Assembly: GCF_000685275.1 (NCBI RefSeq)
Contig: NZ_ARYK01000003.1
Location: 308,698 to 372,697 of the forward strand
DNA from: Hyphomonas johnsonii MHS-2
GTDB taxonomy: Bacteria > Pseudomonadota > Alphaproteobacteria > Caulobacterales > Hyphomonadaceae
Length of the DNA stretch: 64,000 nucleotides
Direction of reading: 5' to 3'
The notes under the pieces were generated by a model. It worked only from the letters and a program-made list of their open reading frames with translations. It searched no databases and was not told where the DNA came from. The translations under genes were made by a program, and so were the position numbers. Positions 17,316 through 26,921 of the stretch are shown here, in pieces. Position 1 is the first letter of the stretch; every line of letters begins with the position of its first letter.

Positions 17316-19154
17316 ATGCCTCCCAGCCCCCAGATCAAGGATGCCCGTGCAATCCTGAAGCGCGTTTATGGCTTCAAGGCCTTCCGCGGCCTGCAGGAAG
17401 ACGTAATCAGCGATGTGCTCGAGGGCCGCGACGCCCTCGCCGTGCTGCCGACCGGCGGCGGCAAGTCGCTCTGCTACCAGATCCCGGCGCTGATCCGGCC
17501 CGGCTGTGCCATCGTCGTCTCGCCCCTGATCGCGCTGATGTCGGACCAGGTCGATGCCCTGAAACAGGTCGGCGTGCGGGCCGAGCGGCTCGACAGCTCG
17601 ATGGACTTCACCGCTCGCGCCGAGGCGCTCGAGGCGGCCGAGCGCGGCGAGATGGACCTGCTCTACGTCTCGCCCGAAGGCCTCGGCACCAATCTCGCCC
17701 AGCGCCTTGCCGGCATGGACGTCTCCCTCATCGCCGTCGACGAGGCCCACTGCGTCAGCCAGTGGGGGCATGACTTCCGGCCCGACTATCGCGCCCTCGG
17801 CCGCCTGCGCGAACTGTTTCCCGGCGTGCCGCGCCTGGCCGTCACCGCCACCGCCGACGCGCGCACCCGCGACGACATCCTCGCCCAGTTGCAGCTTACC
17901 GATCCTGCCCTGCACGTCGCCAGCTTCGACCGCCCCAATCTCACCCTCTCCGCCGAGCCCAAGGGCGGTGGCCGCACGGCCCGCGTTGTCCAGCTGGTCA
18001 AGGCGCGCGGCGGTGCCTCCGGCATCGTCTACGCCGCCACCCGCAAGGGCACCGAAGACGTCGCCGAAGCCCTCGTCCGCGCTGGCGTGCCCGCGCTCGC
18101 CTATCATGCCGGCCTCGACGCGAACGTGCGCCAGGAACGCCAGCGCCGCTTCCTGCTGGAGGACGGCCTCGTCATGTGCGCCACGGTCGCCTTCGGCATG
18201 GGCGTCGACAAGCCGGATGTGCGCTTCGTCATCCACGCCGATCCGCCGAAGACGCTGGAGGCCTACTGGCAGGAAGTCGGCCGGGCAGGGCGCGATGGCG
18301 AACCTGCAGAGGGCATTGCGCTTTACGGGCCGTCTGACATGGCCCGCTCGCTGTCATGGACGCACCAGGGCGATGCACCCGAAGAGGTCAAGCGCGTCCA
18401 GCTGACCAAGACGCGCCAGCTGTTCGCCTTCTTCAATGGCGACGAGTGCCGGCGCGGCGCGGTGCGGCGCTATTTCGGTGAGGAGAAGGTCGAGCCATGC
18501 GGTGTCTGCGATGTCTGCACAGCCGAGCCGGGGCAGGCGCATGACGCCACCCGCTGGGCCCAGATGGCGGTTTCCGCCGTGATCCGCTGCGGCCAGAAGG
18601 TCGGGCGCGGGCGCCTGATCCTGCACCTGATGGGCACCACGAAAGACGGCTTCGACGAAACCCTCTCCACCCAATCCACGTTCGGCGTCGGGAAAGACCT
18701 CGCCAAGGCGGGCTGGGACCGGGTGTTCGATGCGCTCCTGTTCGACGGCCTGCTGGCCGAAGGCGGCGACACGATGCGCCCCTGCATCATCGTGCCGGAT
18801 GGTGAGGCCGCCCGCGCCCTGTTCAAGGGCGACCGTACCCTGATGCTGCGCGAAGACGTCACCGCCACCCGCAAGAAGCCGTCCAAATCGCGCAGCGTGG
18901 CCTCCGCCGCCGCGCTGGCAGACCTGTCAGGCCGCGACCAGGACCTGTTCGATGCCCTGCGCCTCTGGCGCACGGAAACCGCCAAGACGCGGGGTGTGCC
19001 GCCTTATGTCATCTTCCACGACCGCACGCTCGCCGAGATCGCCCGCGAACGCCCCGCCTCGCCCGACGCCCTGCGCCAGATCAGCGGCGTCGGCGAGAAA
19101 AAGGCCCAGCGCTACGCTGAAGACGTGGCCCGGATTATCGCCGAGGCGGCGTGA
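17316..19154 (+). CDS. recQ: ATP-dependent DNA helicase RecQ
   Basis: A 612-residue 3'-5' helicase. Start ATG 17316 (MPPSPQIKDARAIL) is chosen because upstream in-frame sequence is the palindromic element. Motifs: LPTGGGKSLCYQIPAL (Walker A), the DEAH-box VDEAHCVSQWGHDFRPDY, TATAD, SGIVYAATRKGTEDVA, MGVDKPDVRFVIH and QEVGRAGRDG. The RQC zinc cysteines are in CRRGAVRRYFGE...CGVCDVC. The C-terminal HRDC domain ends in LRQISGVGEKKAQRYAEDV. It acts in recombination and fork repair. Confidence 0.95.
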   Translation: MPPSPQIKDARAILKRVYGFKAFRGLQEDVISDVLEGRDALAVLPTGGGKSLCYQIPALIRPGCAIVVSPLIALMSDQVDALKQVGVRAERLDSSMDFTARAEALEAAERGEMDLLYVSPEGLGTNLAQRLAGMDVSLIAVDEAHCVSQWGHDFRPDYRALGRLRELFPGVPRLAVTATADARTRDDILAQLQLTDPALHVASFDRPNLTLSAEPKGGGRTARVVQLVKARGGASGIVYAATRKGTEDVAEALVRAGVPALAYHAGLDANVRQERQRRFLLEDGLVMCATVAFGMGVDKPDVRFVIHADPPKTLEAYWQEVGRAGRDGEPAEGIALYGPSDMARSLSWTHQGDAPEEVKRVQLTKTRQLFAFFNGDECRRGAVRRYFGEEKVEPCGVCDVCTAEPGQAHDATRWAQMAVSAVIRCGQKVGRGRLILHLMGTTKDGFDETLSTQSTFGVGKDLAKAGWDRVFDALLFDGLLAEGGDTMRPCIIVPDGEAARALFKGDRTLMLREDVTATRKKPSKSRSVASAAALADLSGRDQDLFDALRLWRTETAKTRGVPPYVIFHDRTLAEIARERPASPDALRQISGVGEKKAQRYAEDVARIIAEAA

Positions 19155-19278
19155 GGGCCTGAATCACAGAAACCAGCAAATACAGCGTTTTCCACGGGTT
19201 TAACCTCTCCAGCCTTGACCCGGGCGTCAGCGCGCCTCACCTATGGTGCCAATCAAATATCCTTCTCCCGGAGATGAC

Positions 19279-19884
19279 ATGTCACCTTATTCACGCCTCG
19301 ACGACGAAGAAGCCGAAAGCCCGCCAATGGGCGAGCCGAATGCGTTCCTTGAAGAAGCCCTCTTCAAGGCCCGCACCATCCTGCTGACCGGCGGGATCGA
19401 CTTCAAGCAGGCCAAGCGCGTCTGCGAACGCCTGCTCGCCCTGTCGTCGGCGAACCCGAAGGAACCGATCCTGCTGGTGATTTCCTCGCCCGGCGGCCAC
19501 GTCGAAAGCGGCGACATGATCCACGACATGATCAGGTTTGTCGCCGCGCCGGTCAAAGTGCTCGGTACAGGCTGGGTCGCCTCGGCTGGCGCCCTGATCT
19601 ATTCGGCTGCGAAGAAGGAAAACCGCTTCGCCCTGAAGAATACCCGCTTCCTGCTTCATGAACCGCGTGGCGGCGTTGGCGGCCAGGCCACGGATGTCGA
19701 AATCCAGGCCCGCGAGATCATCAAGATGCGCGAACGCCTGAACCAGATCTTCGCTGATGCGACCGGCAAGTCACTTGAGCAGATCAAGAAGGACACCGAT
19801 CGTGACTTCTGGATGAGTGCAGAGGAAGCCGTCGCATATGGCTTGGTCAGCAAGATCGTCACCAACCAGGGCGAAATCAAATAG
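19279..19884 (+). CDS. clpP: ClpP-family serine protease subunit
   Basis: A 201-residue Clp proteolytic subunit from the ATG at 19279 (GGAG SD). The catalytic triad is visible as Ser102 in GWVASAGA, His127 in LLHEPRGG and an Asp in KKDTDRD. The surrounding residues differ from canonical GQAASMGA and HQPLGG, marking a divergent paralogue. SSPGGHVESGDMIHDMI and QATDVEIQAREIIKMRERLN are conserved. No tig, clpX or lon gene is adjacent, so it is not the usual clpP–clpX locus; it may have a specialised partner. Confidence 0.88.
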   Translation: MSPYSRLDDEEAESPPMGEPNAFLEEALFKARTILLTGGIDFKQAKRVCERLLALSSANPKEPILLVISSPGGHVESGDMIHDMIRFVAAPVKVLGTGWVASAGALIYSAAKKENRFALKNTRFLLHEPRGGVGGQATDVEIQAREIIKMRERLNQIFADATGKSLEQIKKDTDRDFWMSAEEAVAYGLVSKIVTNQGEIK

Positions 19885-20103
19885 GGCAAGGCCAGCGGCG
19901 CCGAGCCGCACGGCATCCTGAAAGGGCGTCCGCTGGTGGCGCTCGGCGTCTGGTGGGTATTGCATCCAGCCTGCATTGCGTGCCGGGCGTCTGCGCCCTG
20001 ACCCGGCCGGCATGGTTTACAATCCGTTAGGAAAGCGTTTGCAGGACGTAAACCAATTTCTTGGACAGTCATTCCTTAACGGGTGAGGGACGCGTCTCAA
20101 GAC

Positions 20104-21729
20104 ATGCCGGTCAGAGTAGAAGACATTGCAAATGGAATTCAGCCTGTCGGGCAGGAAACGTCCGCGGCGGCGGCCTACAGCCTGTTCCTGTCTGACCCGG
20201 CTTTGTTCGCCATTCCCATTGTCACCAATGGCGCGCCCCTGGGGCAGGTGACCCGTGCGCGCCTGTCGGAAGTGCTGGCCGGGCCGAACGGCCGCGACAT
20301 CCATGCCAGCCGCCCGGTCGCCCATTTCATCACGCCCGAGCCCGTCATGGCCGAAGTCGGCACGCCGGTTGCGCTGATCGCCAAGCTCGCTGCCGACGGC
20401 AACACATCCGCGCTGACCGATGGCGTCATCGTCATCCGCGATGGCCGATACAGTGGACTCGTCAGTCCCGGCGCGATCCTCACCGCTGTCGCGCAGGAAA
20501 ATGCCGCCCGCGCCCGGGCGATGCAGGCCTCCGCCAAGCGCCTGGAGCAGGCCCGCACCAGCGCCCAGCGCCAGGCCAGGGACAAGTCCCAGTTCCTGGC
20601 CTTTCTCAGCCACGAAATCCGTACGCCGCTGACCGGCATTCTCGGCGTCGCCGACATCTTGCAGGACTCCGTCAGTGGCTCCGAACCACGCCGTCTGGCC
20701 CGCACGATCAGCGAGAGCGGCAACCATCTCGACCGCCTGCTGGGTGACCTGCTGGACCTTTCACGGCTGGAGGCAGGCAAGCTGCCGGTCAGTCCGTTCG
20801 CCTTCGACCTGCGCGAATTTGCCGGTGAGGCCCGCGATCTCTGGCAGTCGCGCATCGCCGGCAAGCGCCTCGACCTGCGCATCAGTGTCGATTCCGGCTC
20901 GGTGCCCCGCATCGAGGCCGACGGCATGCGCATCCGCCAGATCCTGTTCAACCTGATGAGCAATGCGCTGAAATTCACCGAGAACGGCCAGGTTACGGTG
21001 ACCATAGGTACGCTGGAAGCAGCCGGCCACCTGAAGCTGCGCATGAAAGTGTCCGATACCGGCTGCGGCATTTCCGATGCCGACAAGGCCCGCATGTTCC
21101 AGGCCTTCGAACAGGCCCGCGCGACCACTGCACAGACTCATGGCGGCTCCGGCCTCGGCCTGTCCATCGCCAAGGGCCTGACCGCCCTGATGGGGGGAGA
21201 GATCACGCTGGCCGACAATCCGGGGGGCGGGACGGTGTTCATGGTGACACTGCCGGTGCTGCGCGCAGGGCCGCGCCTTGCCGTCGACACACCGGCCAAG
21301 CCGCGCCTGCGCAGCTTGACCCTTGGGCGCATCCTTGTTGTCGAGGACCATGCAGTCAGCGCCCTCGTCATCTCCCGTGCCCTCACTGCCGCGGGGTGGC
21401 AGGTGGATGTCTGTCAGTCCGCAGACGAAGGCATCACGCGTGCAAGGGAAGAACTCTACCAGGCCGTCCTGTGCGACATTCACATGCCCGGTGGTAACGG
21501 CGAGACCGTTGTGCGCACCCTGCGCGGATCGAGCGGGCCGAACCAGCTGGCGCCGATCATCGCCGTGACAGCGGATATCGGCCCGGACCGCAAGGCGGCG
21601 TGTGATGCTGCCGGGTTTACCAGCATGATCGAGAAACCGATCCGGCCGCGTGCGCTGGTCGCGACACTGGCCGACGTGCTGATGGCTGATGCCGACTCCG
21701 GCTGGGAACTCAGCGCCAAGCGCGCCTGA
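20104..21729 (+). CDS. Hybrid sensor histidine kinase/response regulator
   Basis: A cytoplasmic 541-residue kinase lacking TM segments. The N-terminal ~130 residues resemble a CBS-domain pair (DPALFAIPIVTNGAPLGQVTR and VIVIRDGRYSGLVSPGAIL), suggesting nucleotide sensing. A short coiled coil precedes HisKA with phospho-His170 in FLSHEIRTPLTGIL. HATPase_c follows (NLMSNALKFTEN, DTGCGIS, GGSGLGLSI), then a C-terminal receiver with ILVVEDHAVSALV, phospho-Asp in LCDIHMP and the Lys of IEKPIRP. A GTG at 20083 is an alternative start. No cognate regulator lies nearby. Confidence 0.88.
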   Translation: MPVRVEDIANGIQPVGQETSAAAAYSLFLSDPALFAIPIVTNGAPLGQVTRARLSEVLAGPNGRDIHASRPVAHFITPEPVMAEVGTPVALIAKLAADGNTSALTDGVIVIRDGRYSGLVSPGAILTAVAQENAARARAMQASAKRLEQARTSAQRQARDKSQFLAFLSHEIRTPLTGILGVADILQDSVSGSEPRRLARTISESGNHLDRLLGDLLDLSRLEAGKLPVSPFAFDLREFAGEARDLWQSRIAGKRLDLRISVDSGSVPRIEADGMRIRQILFNLMSNALKFTENGQVTVTIGTLEAAGHLKLRMKVSDTGCGISDADKARMFQAFEQARATTAQTHGGSGLGLSIAKGLTALMGGEITLADNPGGGTVFMVTLPVLRAGPRLAVDTPAKPRLRSLTLGRILVVEDHAVSALVISRALTAAGWQVDVCQSADEGITRAREELYQAVLCDIHMPGGNGETVVRTLRGSSGPNQLAPIIAVTADIGPDRKAACDAAGFTSMIEKPIRPRALVATLADVLMADADSGWELSAKRA

Positions 21730-21759
21730 CCCACGCTTCAGGCCGAAGGGCGGGGGGGC

Positions 21760-22242
21760 TCAGGTCGGCTTTTCGTCCAGTTCACCGACATCCAGGAACG
21801 GCGCGGCGTCCAGCTTCTCGGCGTCGAGAAGCAGCACCGCGCGCTCCAGCGCCGACACCAGCATGGCTTGATGCCAGTCGGGCAGGGCGTCGAACCCGGT
21901 CCTGAACGTCTCGTGCAGGGGATTGGGCGCCTTTGACAGGGCGACCTTGCCGGCCGGCAGCAAATGCAGCCAGACGCGCCGCCGGTCGGTTTCCCACTTC
22001 TGCCGGGCAACGAAGCCGCGCGCTTCAAGCTTGTCGATCAGGCTGGTGATCGTGGCGTGCTTCAGCTGGGTCGCCTTGGCGATCTGGCCGGCGGAGATTT
22101 CTCCCCCTTCGTCCAGAATGCGCAGGACACTCAGTTGCGACGGGGTCAGCCCCGCCGTCTGGGCCAGGCGTCTGGATGCCAGTTCCGTCATGCGCTGGAT
22201 GCGGCGCAGCGCCTTGAGGGCGTCATCGGATCGTGTGCTCAC
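21760..22242 (-). CDS. MarR-family transcriptional regulator
   Basis: A 160-residue winged-helix regulator: LTPSQLSVLRILDEGGEISAGQIAKATQLKHATITSLIDKLEARGFVAR with the wing ETDRRRVWLHLLPAG. Its start overlaps the stop of the TPR-sulfotransferase gene by 4 bases (22239–22242). It is therefore the second gene of that minus-strand pair and likely co-regulated with it. The ligand is unknown. Confidence 0.88.
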   Translation of the reverse strand: MSTRSDDALKALRRIQRMTELASRRLAQTAGLTPSQLSVLRILDEGGEISAGQIAKATQLKHATITSLIDKLEARGFVARQKWETDRRRVWLHLLPAGKVALSKAPNPLHETFRTGFDALPDWHQAMLVSALERAVLLLDAEKLDAAPFLDVGELDEKPT

Positions 22243-24245
22243 GTGTCAGCACCCTGCTGGGGCGCGAGGTTTCGTCCCAGCGCGGTTTTCAGAGGCCCCA
22301 GATGTGCCTCATAAGGGCGCCATTGTTCAAGCCCGCTCTTGTTGATCGGGCGGCGCACCTGTTCGGAACTGGCGGTCCGGACAGCCCTTTCCGTCTTGTG
22401 AAAGTCCAGGCAGCGCTGGTCGAACGGCAAGTCGCAATAATCCAGGATGCGCCGAACCTGGCCCTCGAGATCGTCCAGGACGTCCTCGTGCTGGACCCGC
22501 AGGATGCGTCCCTCCGGCAGGACGGCGTCCCAGTGATCCATCAGGTCGACATAGCCGCGATAGTAGTTGCCGATATCGTCGAGGCTGTAGGTGAATTCCT
22601 GGCCCTCGGCGAAGAGCTGCTTGAAGCCGGACCAGCAACAATCCATCGGATTGCGGCGGGCATCGATGATCTTCGCGTTGGGCAGGATCAGGTGGATCAG
22701 GCCGATATGCCTGAAATTGTTCGGCATCTTGTCGGTAAAGAAGGGCGCGCCTTGCCGGTGGGTGCGTGTGTTCTCGATATAGTCTTCACCGAGCGCCTTG
22801 AGGTCGTCGCCGGACATGTCGTGCAGGATGCGCGGATAGCGTTCGCGGTCGGTCAGCTGCTTGCGGCCGCGCAGGCGGTGGGCGAGCGACAGGATGTTGG
22901 GCAGTTCCAGCGTGCCGTCGACCTGGGGATGCGAGGCAAGGATCTGCTCGATGAGGGTCGACCCGGCACGGGGCAGGCCGAGGATGAAGATCGGGTCGGG
23001 CGCGGGGCAGCCCTTGCCGCCCTGTGTCGCAAACAGGTCTGGCGTGCAGACAGCCTTCTGGGCGTCGAACTCGGCATGCATCTGCGCCGTCGTATAGCGC
23101 ACGGTCTGGTGCTTCAGGTCGTTGCCCAGGGCGAAGGCGCGAAAGGCGCTGTCGTGGTCGCCGCGATCCTCGTAGGCCTTGCCCAGCGCGAACGCGATGT
23201 GAATGCGGGATATGTGGTCGAGGTCGGGCGCCGCTGCCTGCGCTGCCATGCGGGCGAGTTCGTCGTCGCTGAAACGATACGTCTTGAGATTGGCCAGCCC
23301 GTACCAGGCGTCGCCCTGTCCCGGCGCGACCCGTGTTGCGGCCTGGTAGGAGGCCACGGCGTCATCGCTGCGGCCATAGGTTTTCAGGGCATGGCCACGC
23401 GATACCAGCGTTGCCGGATCGTCCGGCAGTTTCGTGAGGATGTCATCGAAATGCGCGAGCGCGGTGTCAAAGTCGCCCGCCTGCATGCTCTCGATGGCGA
23501 AATAGGACTGGAAGAGGGGATTCCCGGGATCGCGGGCCAGCAGCGCGCGCGCCTGCTCAAGAGCATCGGTGAATTTTTGCCGTTTACGGAGCACCTGGAT
23601 ATAGTCGAGGCGCAACTGGATATTGTCGGGTTCGAGTTCGATGGCGCTTTCCAGCAGGAAATCGGCATCCTCGTGCACGCCGAGCCGGGTGCCGATATCG
23701 GCGAGCAGCCGCATCGCCTCGACATGAGTCGGGTTGCGCCGGAGAAAGGCCCGCGCAATTTCCTCGGCACGAAAGATGCGGCCTTCGTGGACGTGGTTCA
23801 TCACGGCAAGCAATTCACGCGGCAGGGCGCGAAGGCGCTCGGCTTGCGCACGGGCATTTGCGGCGGCGTCTGGATGGCCCAATTGTGTGTGCAGGTCGGC
23901 CTGCAGGGTCCAGCTGGCGACCAGGGCAGGATTGCAGCGTGTGGCGCGTTCGAAGGCTCCGAGTGCCCCGGCAGTGTCGCCGAGCTTGCGCTTCAGGTGG
24001 CCTTCTTCCTGATGGGCCCGGCCGAAGTCAGGCACGACTGTCTTCAGGTCGGCCAGGTGCTTTGCCGCATCCGCGTGGCGCCCTTCATAGCGGGCGCAGA
24101 CCGCCGCGACATAGAGGGCGTCCTGGTGGGCGGGCTGGTCTGACAGGATATCCCGGGCCATGGCGGCGGCAGCGGCAAAATCTCCGGCCTGCATGGCCTT
24201 GCGGGCGTCTTTCAGCGCCGCATCGGGATCGCTCACACGTGTCAT
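22239..24245 (-). CDS. TPR-containing sulfotransferase
   Basis: A 668-residue protein. The N-terminal ~390 residues are tetratricopeptide-like helical repeats (for example AFERATRCNPALVASWTLQADL and SDDAVASYQAATRVAPGQGDAWYGLA). The C-terminal ~260 residues form a sulfotransferase domain with the 5'-PAPS loop FILGLPRAGSTLIEQILASH and the 3'-phosphate region KIIDARRNPMDCCWS. Such TPR–Sulfotransfer_3 proteins are frequent in marine alphaproteobacteria; the acceptor is unknown. No signal peptide. The first gene of a two-gene unit with the overlapping MarR regulator. Confidence 0.9.
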   Translation of the reverse strand: MTRVSDPDAALKDARKAMQAGDFAAAAAMARDILSDQPAHQDALYVAAVCARYEGRHADAAKHLADLKTVVPDFGRAHQEEGHLKRKLGDTAGALGAFERATRCNPALVASWTLQADLHTQLGHPDAAANARAQAERLRALPRELLAVMNHVHEGRIFRAEEIARAFLRRNPTHVEAMRLLADIGTRLGVHEDADFLLESAIELEPDNIQLRLDYIQVLRKRQKFTDALEQARALLARDPGNPLFQSYFAIESMQAGDFDTALAHFDDILTKLPDDPATLVSRGHALKTYGRSDDAVASYQAATRVAPGQGDAWYGLANLKTYRFSDDELARMAAQAAAPDLDHISRIHIAFALGKAYEDRGDHDSAFRAFALGNDLKHQTVRYTTAQMHAEFDAQKAVCTPDLFATQGGKGCPAPDPIFILGLPRAGSTLIEQILASHPQVDGTLELPNILSLAHRLRGRKQLTDRERYPRILHDMSGDDLKALGEDYIENTRTHRQGAPFFTDKMPNNFRHIGLIHLILPNAKIIDARRNPMDCCWSGFKQLFAEGQEFTYSLDDIGNYYRGYVDLMDHWDAVLPEGRILRVQHEDVLDDLEGQVRRILDYCDLPFDQRCLDFHKTERAVRTASSEQVRRPINKSGLEQWRPYEAHLGPLKTALGRNLAPQQGADT

Positions 24246-24276
24246 CTGGTCGATATTTTCCCTGTCTGAACGAAAT

Positions 24277-24305
24277 GCAGCGCCCTGATCCTGTCAGGGC
24301 GCTGC
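24277..24305 (-). terminator. Probable terminator of the second TonB receptor gene
   Basis: A perfect 12-bp stem (GCAGCGCCCTGA at 24277–24288, TCAGGGCGCTGC at 24294–24305) lies 25 bases past the receptor stop. The following minus-strand sequence TTTCG is only weakly U-rich, so termination may depend on the strong stem or on Rho. Confidence 0.6.
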
Positions 24306-24329
24306 AGTCTCAGCAAGTGGCTGTCTGTC

Positions 24330-26921
24330 TTAGTACGAGAATGAAACCCGCACGCCGACTGTGCGCGGCCGCACGGGCGTAACCCGCTCACGGTCGAAGA
24401 CGAAGTTGTTCGCCAGTTCGGCGTACTCGTTCGTCAGGTTGCTGCCGAACAGTTCAGCGGTCCATTTGTCAGCCGTGACACCGACCGTCGCGCCGAGCGT
24501 GATCCAGCTGTCGATCTCTGCCTTGTTGATCTCGATGATGTCGCTCACCGAGCTGTCAGAGAAGACGATCTGCGGCATCACGTGCGCGGTAAGCGACGAG
24601 CCGGCGATACGCCGTTCGAGGTTCCACTCATAGCGAGCCCGCAGGTTGCCCTGATAGGCCGGTGCAAAGGCCAGTTCCGAACCGAGCACGACATCATTGG
24701 TCGGGGTCAGAACTTCGGTCACTTCCGTATCAAGCAGGGAGAAGGCACCAGCCACTGTCAGGCCTTCGACCGACGCCGGGGCCCAGGTGAATTCACCTTC
24801 CACGCCCTTGATTTCCGCATTGGCGGCATTGTCGGAGAAGAACAGGTTCGTGATGGACGGATCGAAGATCGTGGTCTGAAGGTTGTCGATCTCCACGAAG
24901 AAGGCCGAACCGTTCAGGCGCAGGGAGTTGTTGAAGATCTCCGTTTTCCAACCGATCTCGTAGTTCTTCACATCATCCGTATCGAGCGCATAAGGCACCG
25001 TGAAGCCGTTCGGGCCAGCTGCGCCGCCCGGACGGTTCAGGAGGCCGGGCCGGAAGCCTTCCGAATAGGTTGCGAAGAACAGGAGGTCATCCGTTGGTGT
25101 CCAGTTACCGGTGACCTTGTAGATGAAGCCATCGGTTGCGGCCTTGTCGGGCGCGCCAAACGGATTGTTCGGTGCGAACTGGGCCGAGATATTGGTACCG
25201 GCCAGCTGAAGGTCGGTGTCCTGGTAGAGGTTGAAGAAGGACGAGTTGGCACTGCCTTCGAGGTCAACTTCGATATCGTACCAGCGGGCGCCGACCGTCA
25301 CGGCGAACTGGTCGCTGAGATCGAACGTGGCTTCGCCAAACAGGCCAAGCTGCTTGTCGGTACGCTTGACGTCATTGCGGAAGATCAGGCCGGCCGGGAA
25401 CGGTCCGGGTTGGCTGAAATACCCTGGCGATGCGTTGCCGATCTCGCCGGTGACAGCGGTATTCGTCAGCGGATAGTTGGGGGCAAACCCGATCGATCCG
25501 TCCGAATAGGCGACCTGCGTGGAGCCCGGATAGTTGAAGTCGTTCAGCTCGCGCAGTTCCAGATCGCTGAAGAAGCCGCCGAAGGTGGCGCGGATGCGAT
25601 ACTCTTCCGGGGTGTTGAAGCGGAGCTCGTGAGTCTGGATTTCGGTTTCCGTGCTCGATTTCACATTGAGGTCAGGAGCGTAGCAGGTGCCGGATGGCGC
25701 GGCGCCACCGGACGGATAGCTGACATTATAGTCGCAGATATAATAAGGCAGGTACTGAGCGACGAAGAGATAGTCGGAATAGTCGACCGTCTGGTCCGTC
25801 GTGCGCTCTGTGAAGGCGCCGGTATAGACGGCTTCGAGCGCGCCGATGCGGCCTTCCAGCGTCCAGGCCGTGTTGTGATAGCTGTCTTCGAGTTCGTCGT
25901 CGGTGAACCGGACGATGTCATAGTCAGCAAGATCGGGATCGGCAAAGAAGACGCCTTCGGAATCCAGGTTCTGCTGGGAGTGGGATGCCGTGAGGCGCCA
26001 GTCATGGTTGAACTCGTAGAGGCCGGTCAGGCGGAAGCCCTGATAGCTCGTGTCGTTGATATCGTTCTGGGCGATCGAGGCATTATTGGCCGCGATGATG
26101 TTGACGCCCGACAGGTCGGCGCCTGCCTGGAAGCCGGCGCGGTTGGCCTGAACCACCGTGCCATTGTCGCGTACGGTGCCTGCGGGGCGGAAGCGGCCCG
26201 ACTCCGTGATGTCGAGCGTGCCGCCGACATTGTCGATATAGCCGCCCTGGTTGTCGGTATAGACAACGCCGCGTAGCGCAAAGTTGTCGGTGACTGGCAG
26301 GTTGAGAACGGCTTCAACGCTGTTGCTCATCTCGCCGCCCTGGGTGAACGAGGTCGCGGCCTTCACCTTGGCATCGAACTGGCCGAGAACAGGCTTGTTG
26401 GTGATCAGGCGGACCGTGCCGGCCTGTGAGCTCGCACCGAACAGTGTTCCCTGAGGACCGGACAGGACCTCGACGCGCTCAAGGTCAGCTGCATAGACAT
26501 CAAGGTTGCGGCCAGGTTGCGAGACCGGCTGCTCGTCGAGGTAAAGGGCGACGTTGGGTGCCAGTCCGGCGACGCCGGCCGTGGTGAGGTTCGGCGTGGT
26601 CGAGGCGAGGCCGCGAATGTAGATCGTGCTCTGGCCGGGGCCCGAGCCACCGGCAGTCACACCGGGGAGTTGAACGAGATAGTCTGTGAAATTCTTGACG
26701 CCAAGCTCTTCCAGTTCGGTTTCACCGAGCGCCGTGACGGCAACGGGAATGCTCTGGGCGGTTTCGGTGCGCTTGGTGGCGGTAACGGTGACGGCCTTCA
26801 GGCGACGGGTCTTGGCTTCCGGCGCAGCTGTGCCGTCCGGGGCCGGGGTCTGTGCCTGAGCCATCGGGGCAACAAGGCTCGCGATCGCAACAAGCGAAGC
26901 ACCATACATCAAATTCTTCAT
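24330..26921 (-). CDS. TonB-dependent receptor
   Basis: An 863-residue outer-membrane receptor with a signal peptide (LVAIASLVAPMAQAQ). The TonB-box-like region is KAVTVTATKRTETAQSIPVAVTA. The plug carries TIYIRGLASTTPNLTTAGVAG and VEVLSGPQGTLFGASSQAGTV, and the barrel ends in VGVRVSFSY. It belongs to the same broad group as the receptor at 9137 but has a different plug insertion (FGASSQAG rather than GRNSTGG). A BCCT transporter gene is divergent, 265 bp away. The substrate is not readable. Confidence 0.94.
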   Translation of the reverse strand: MKNLMYGASLVAIASLVAPMAQAQTPAPDGTAAPEAKTRRLKAVTVTATKRTETAQSIPVAVTALGETELEELGVKNFTDYLVQLPGVTAGGSGPGQSTIYIRGLASTTPNLTTAGVAGLAPNVALYLDEQPVSQPGRNLDVYAADLERVEVLSGPQGTLFGASSQAGTVRLITNKPVLGQFDAKVKAATSFTQGGEMSNSVEAVLNLPVTDNFALRGVVYTDNQGGYIDNVGGTLDITESGRFRPAGTVRDNGTVVQANRAGFQAGADLSGVNIIAANNASIAQNDINDTSYQGFRLTGLYEFNHDWRLTASHSQQNLDSEGVFFADPDLADYDIVRFTDDELEDSYHNTAWTLEGRIGALEAVYTGAFTERTTDQTVDYSDYLFVAQYLPYYICDYNVSYPSGGAAPSGTCYAPDLNVKSSTETEIQTHELRFNTPEEYRIRATFGGFFSDLELRELNDFNYPGSTQVAYSDGSIGFAPNYPLTNTAVTGEIGNASPGYFSQPGPFPAGLIFRNDVKRTDKQLGLFGEATFDLSDQFAVTVGARWYDIEVDLEGSANSSFFNLYQDTDLQLAGTNISAQFAPNNPFGAPDKAATDGFIYKVTGNWTPTDDLLFFATYSEGFRPGLLNRPGGAAGPNGFTVPYALDTDDVKNYEIGWKTEIFNNSLRLNGSAFFVEIDNLQTTIFDPSITNLFFSDNAANAEIKGVEGEFTWAPASVEGLTVAGAFSLLDTEVTEVLTPTNDVVLGSELAFAPAYQGNLRARYEWNLERRIAGSSLTAHVMPQIVFSDSSVSDIIEINKAEIDSWITLGATVGVTADKWTAELFGSNLTNEYAELANNFVFDRERVTPVRPRTVGVRVSFSY

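Noticed and set aside
22233..24143. 636-codon open frame antisense to the TPR-sulfotransferase
   Set aside because: No recognisable domain; the sulfotransferase frame has clear motifs, so this is a shadow.
24582..26276. 564-codon open frame antisense to the second TonB receptor
   Set aside because: The receptor plug and barrel motifs fix the true strand; the antisense frame has none.
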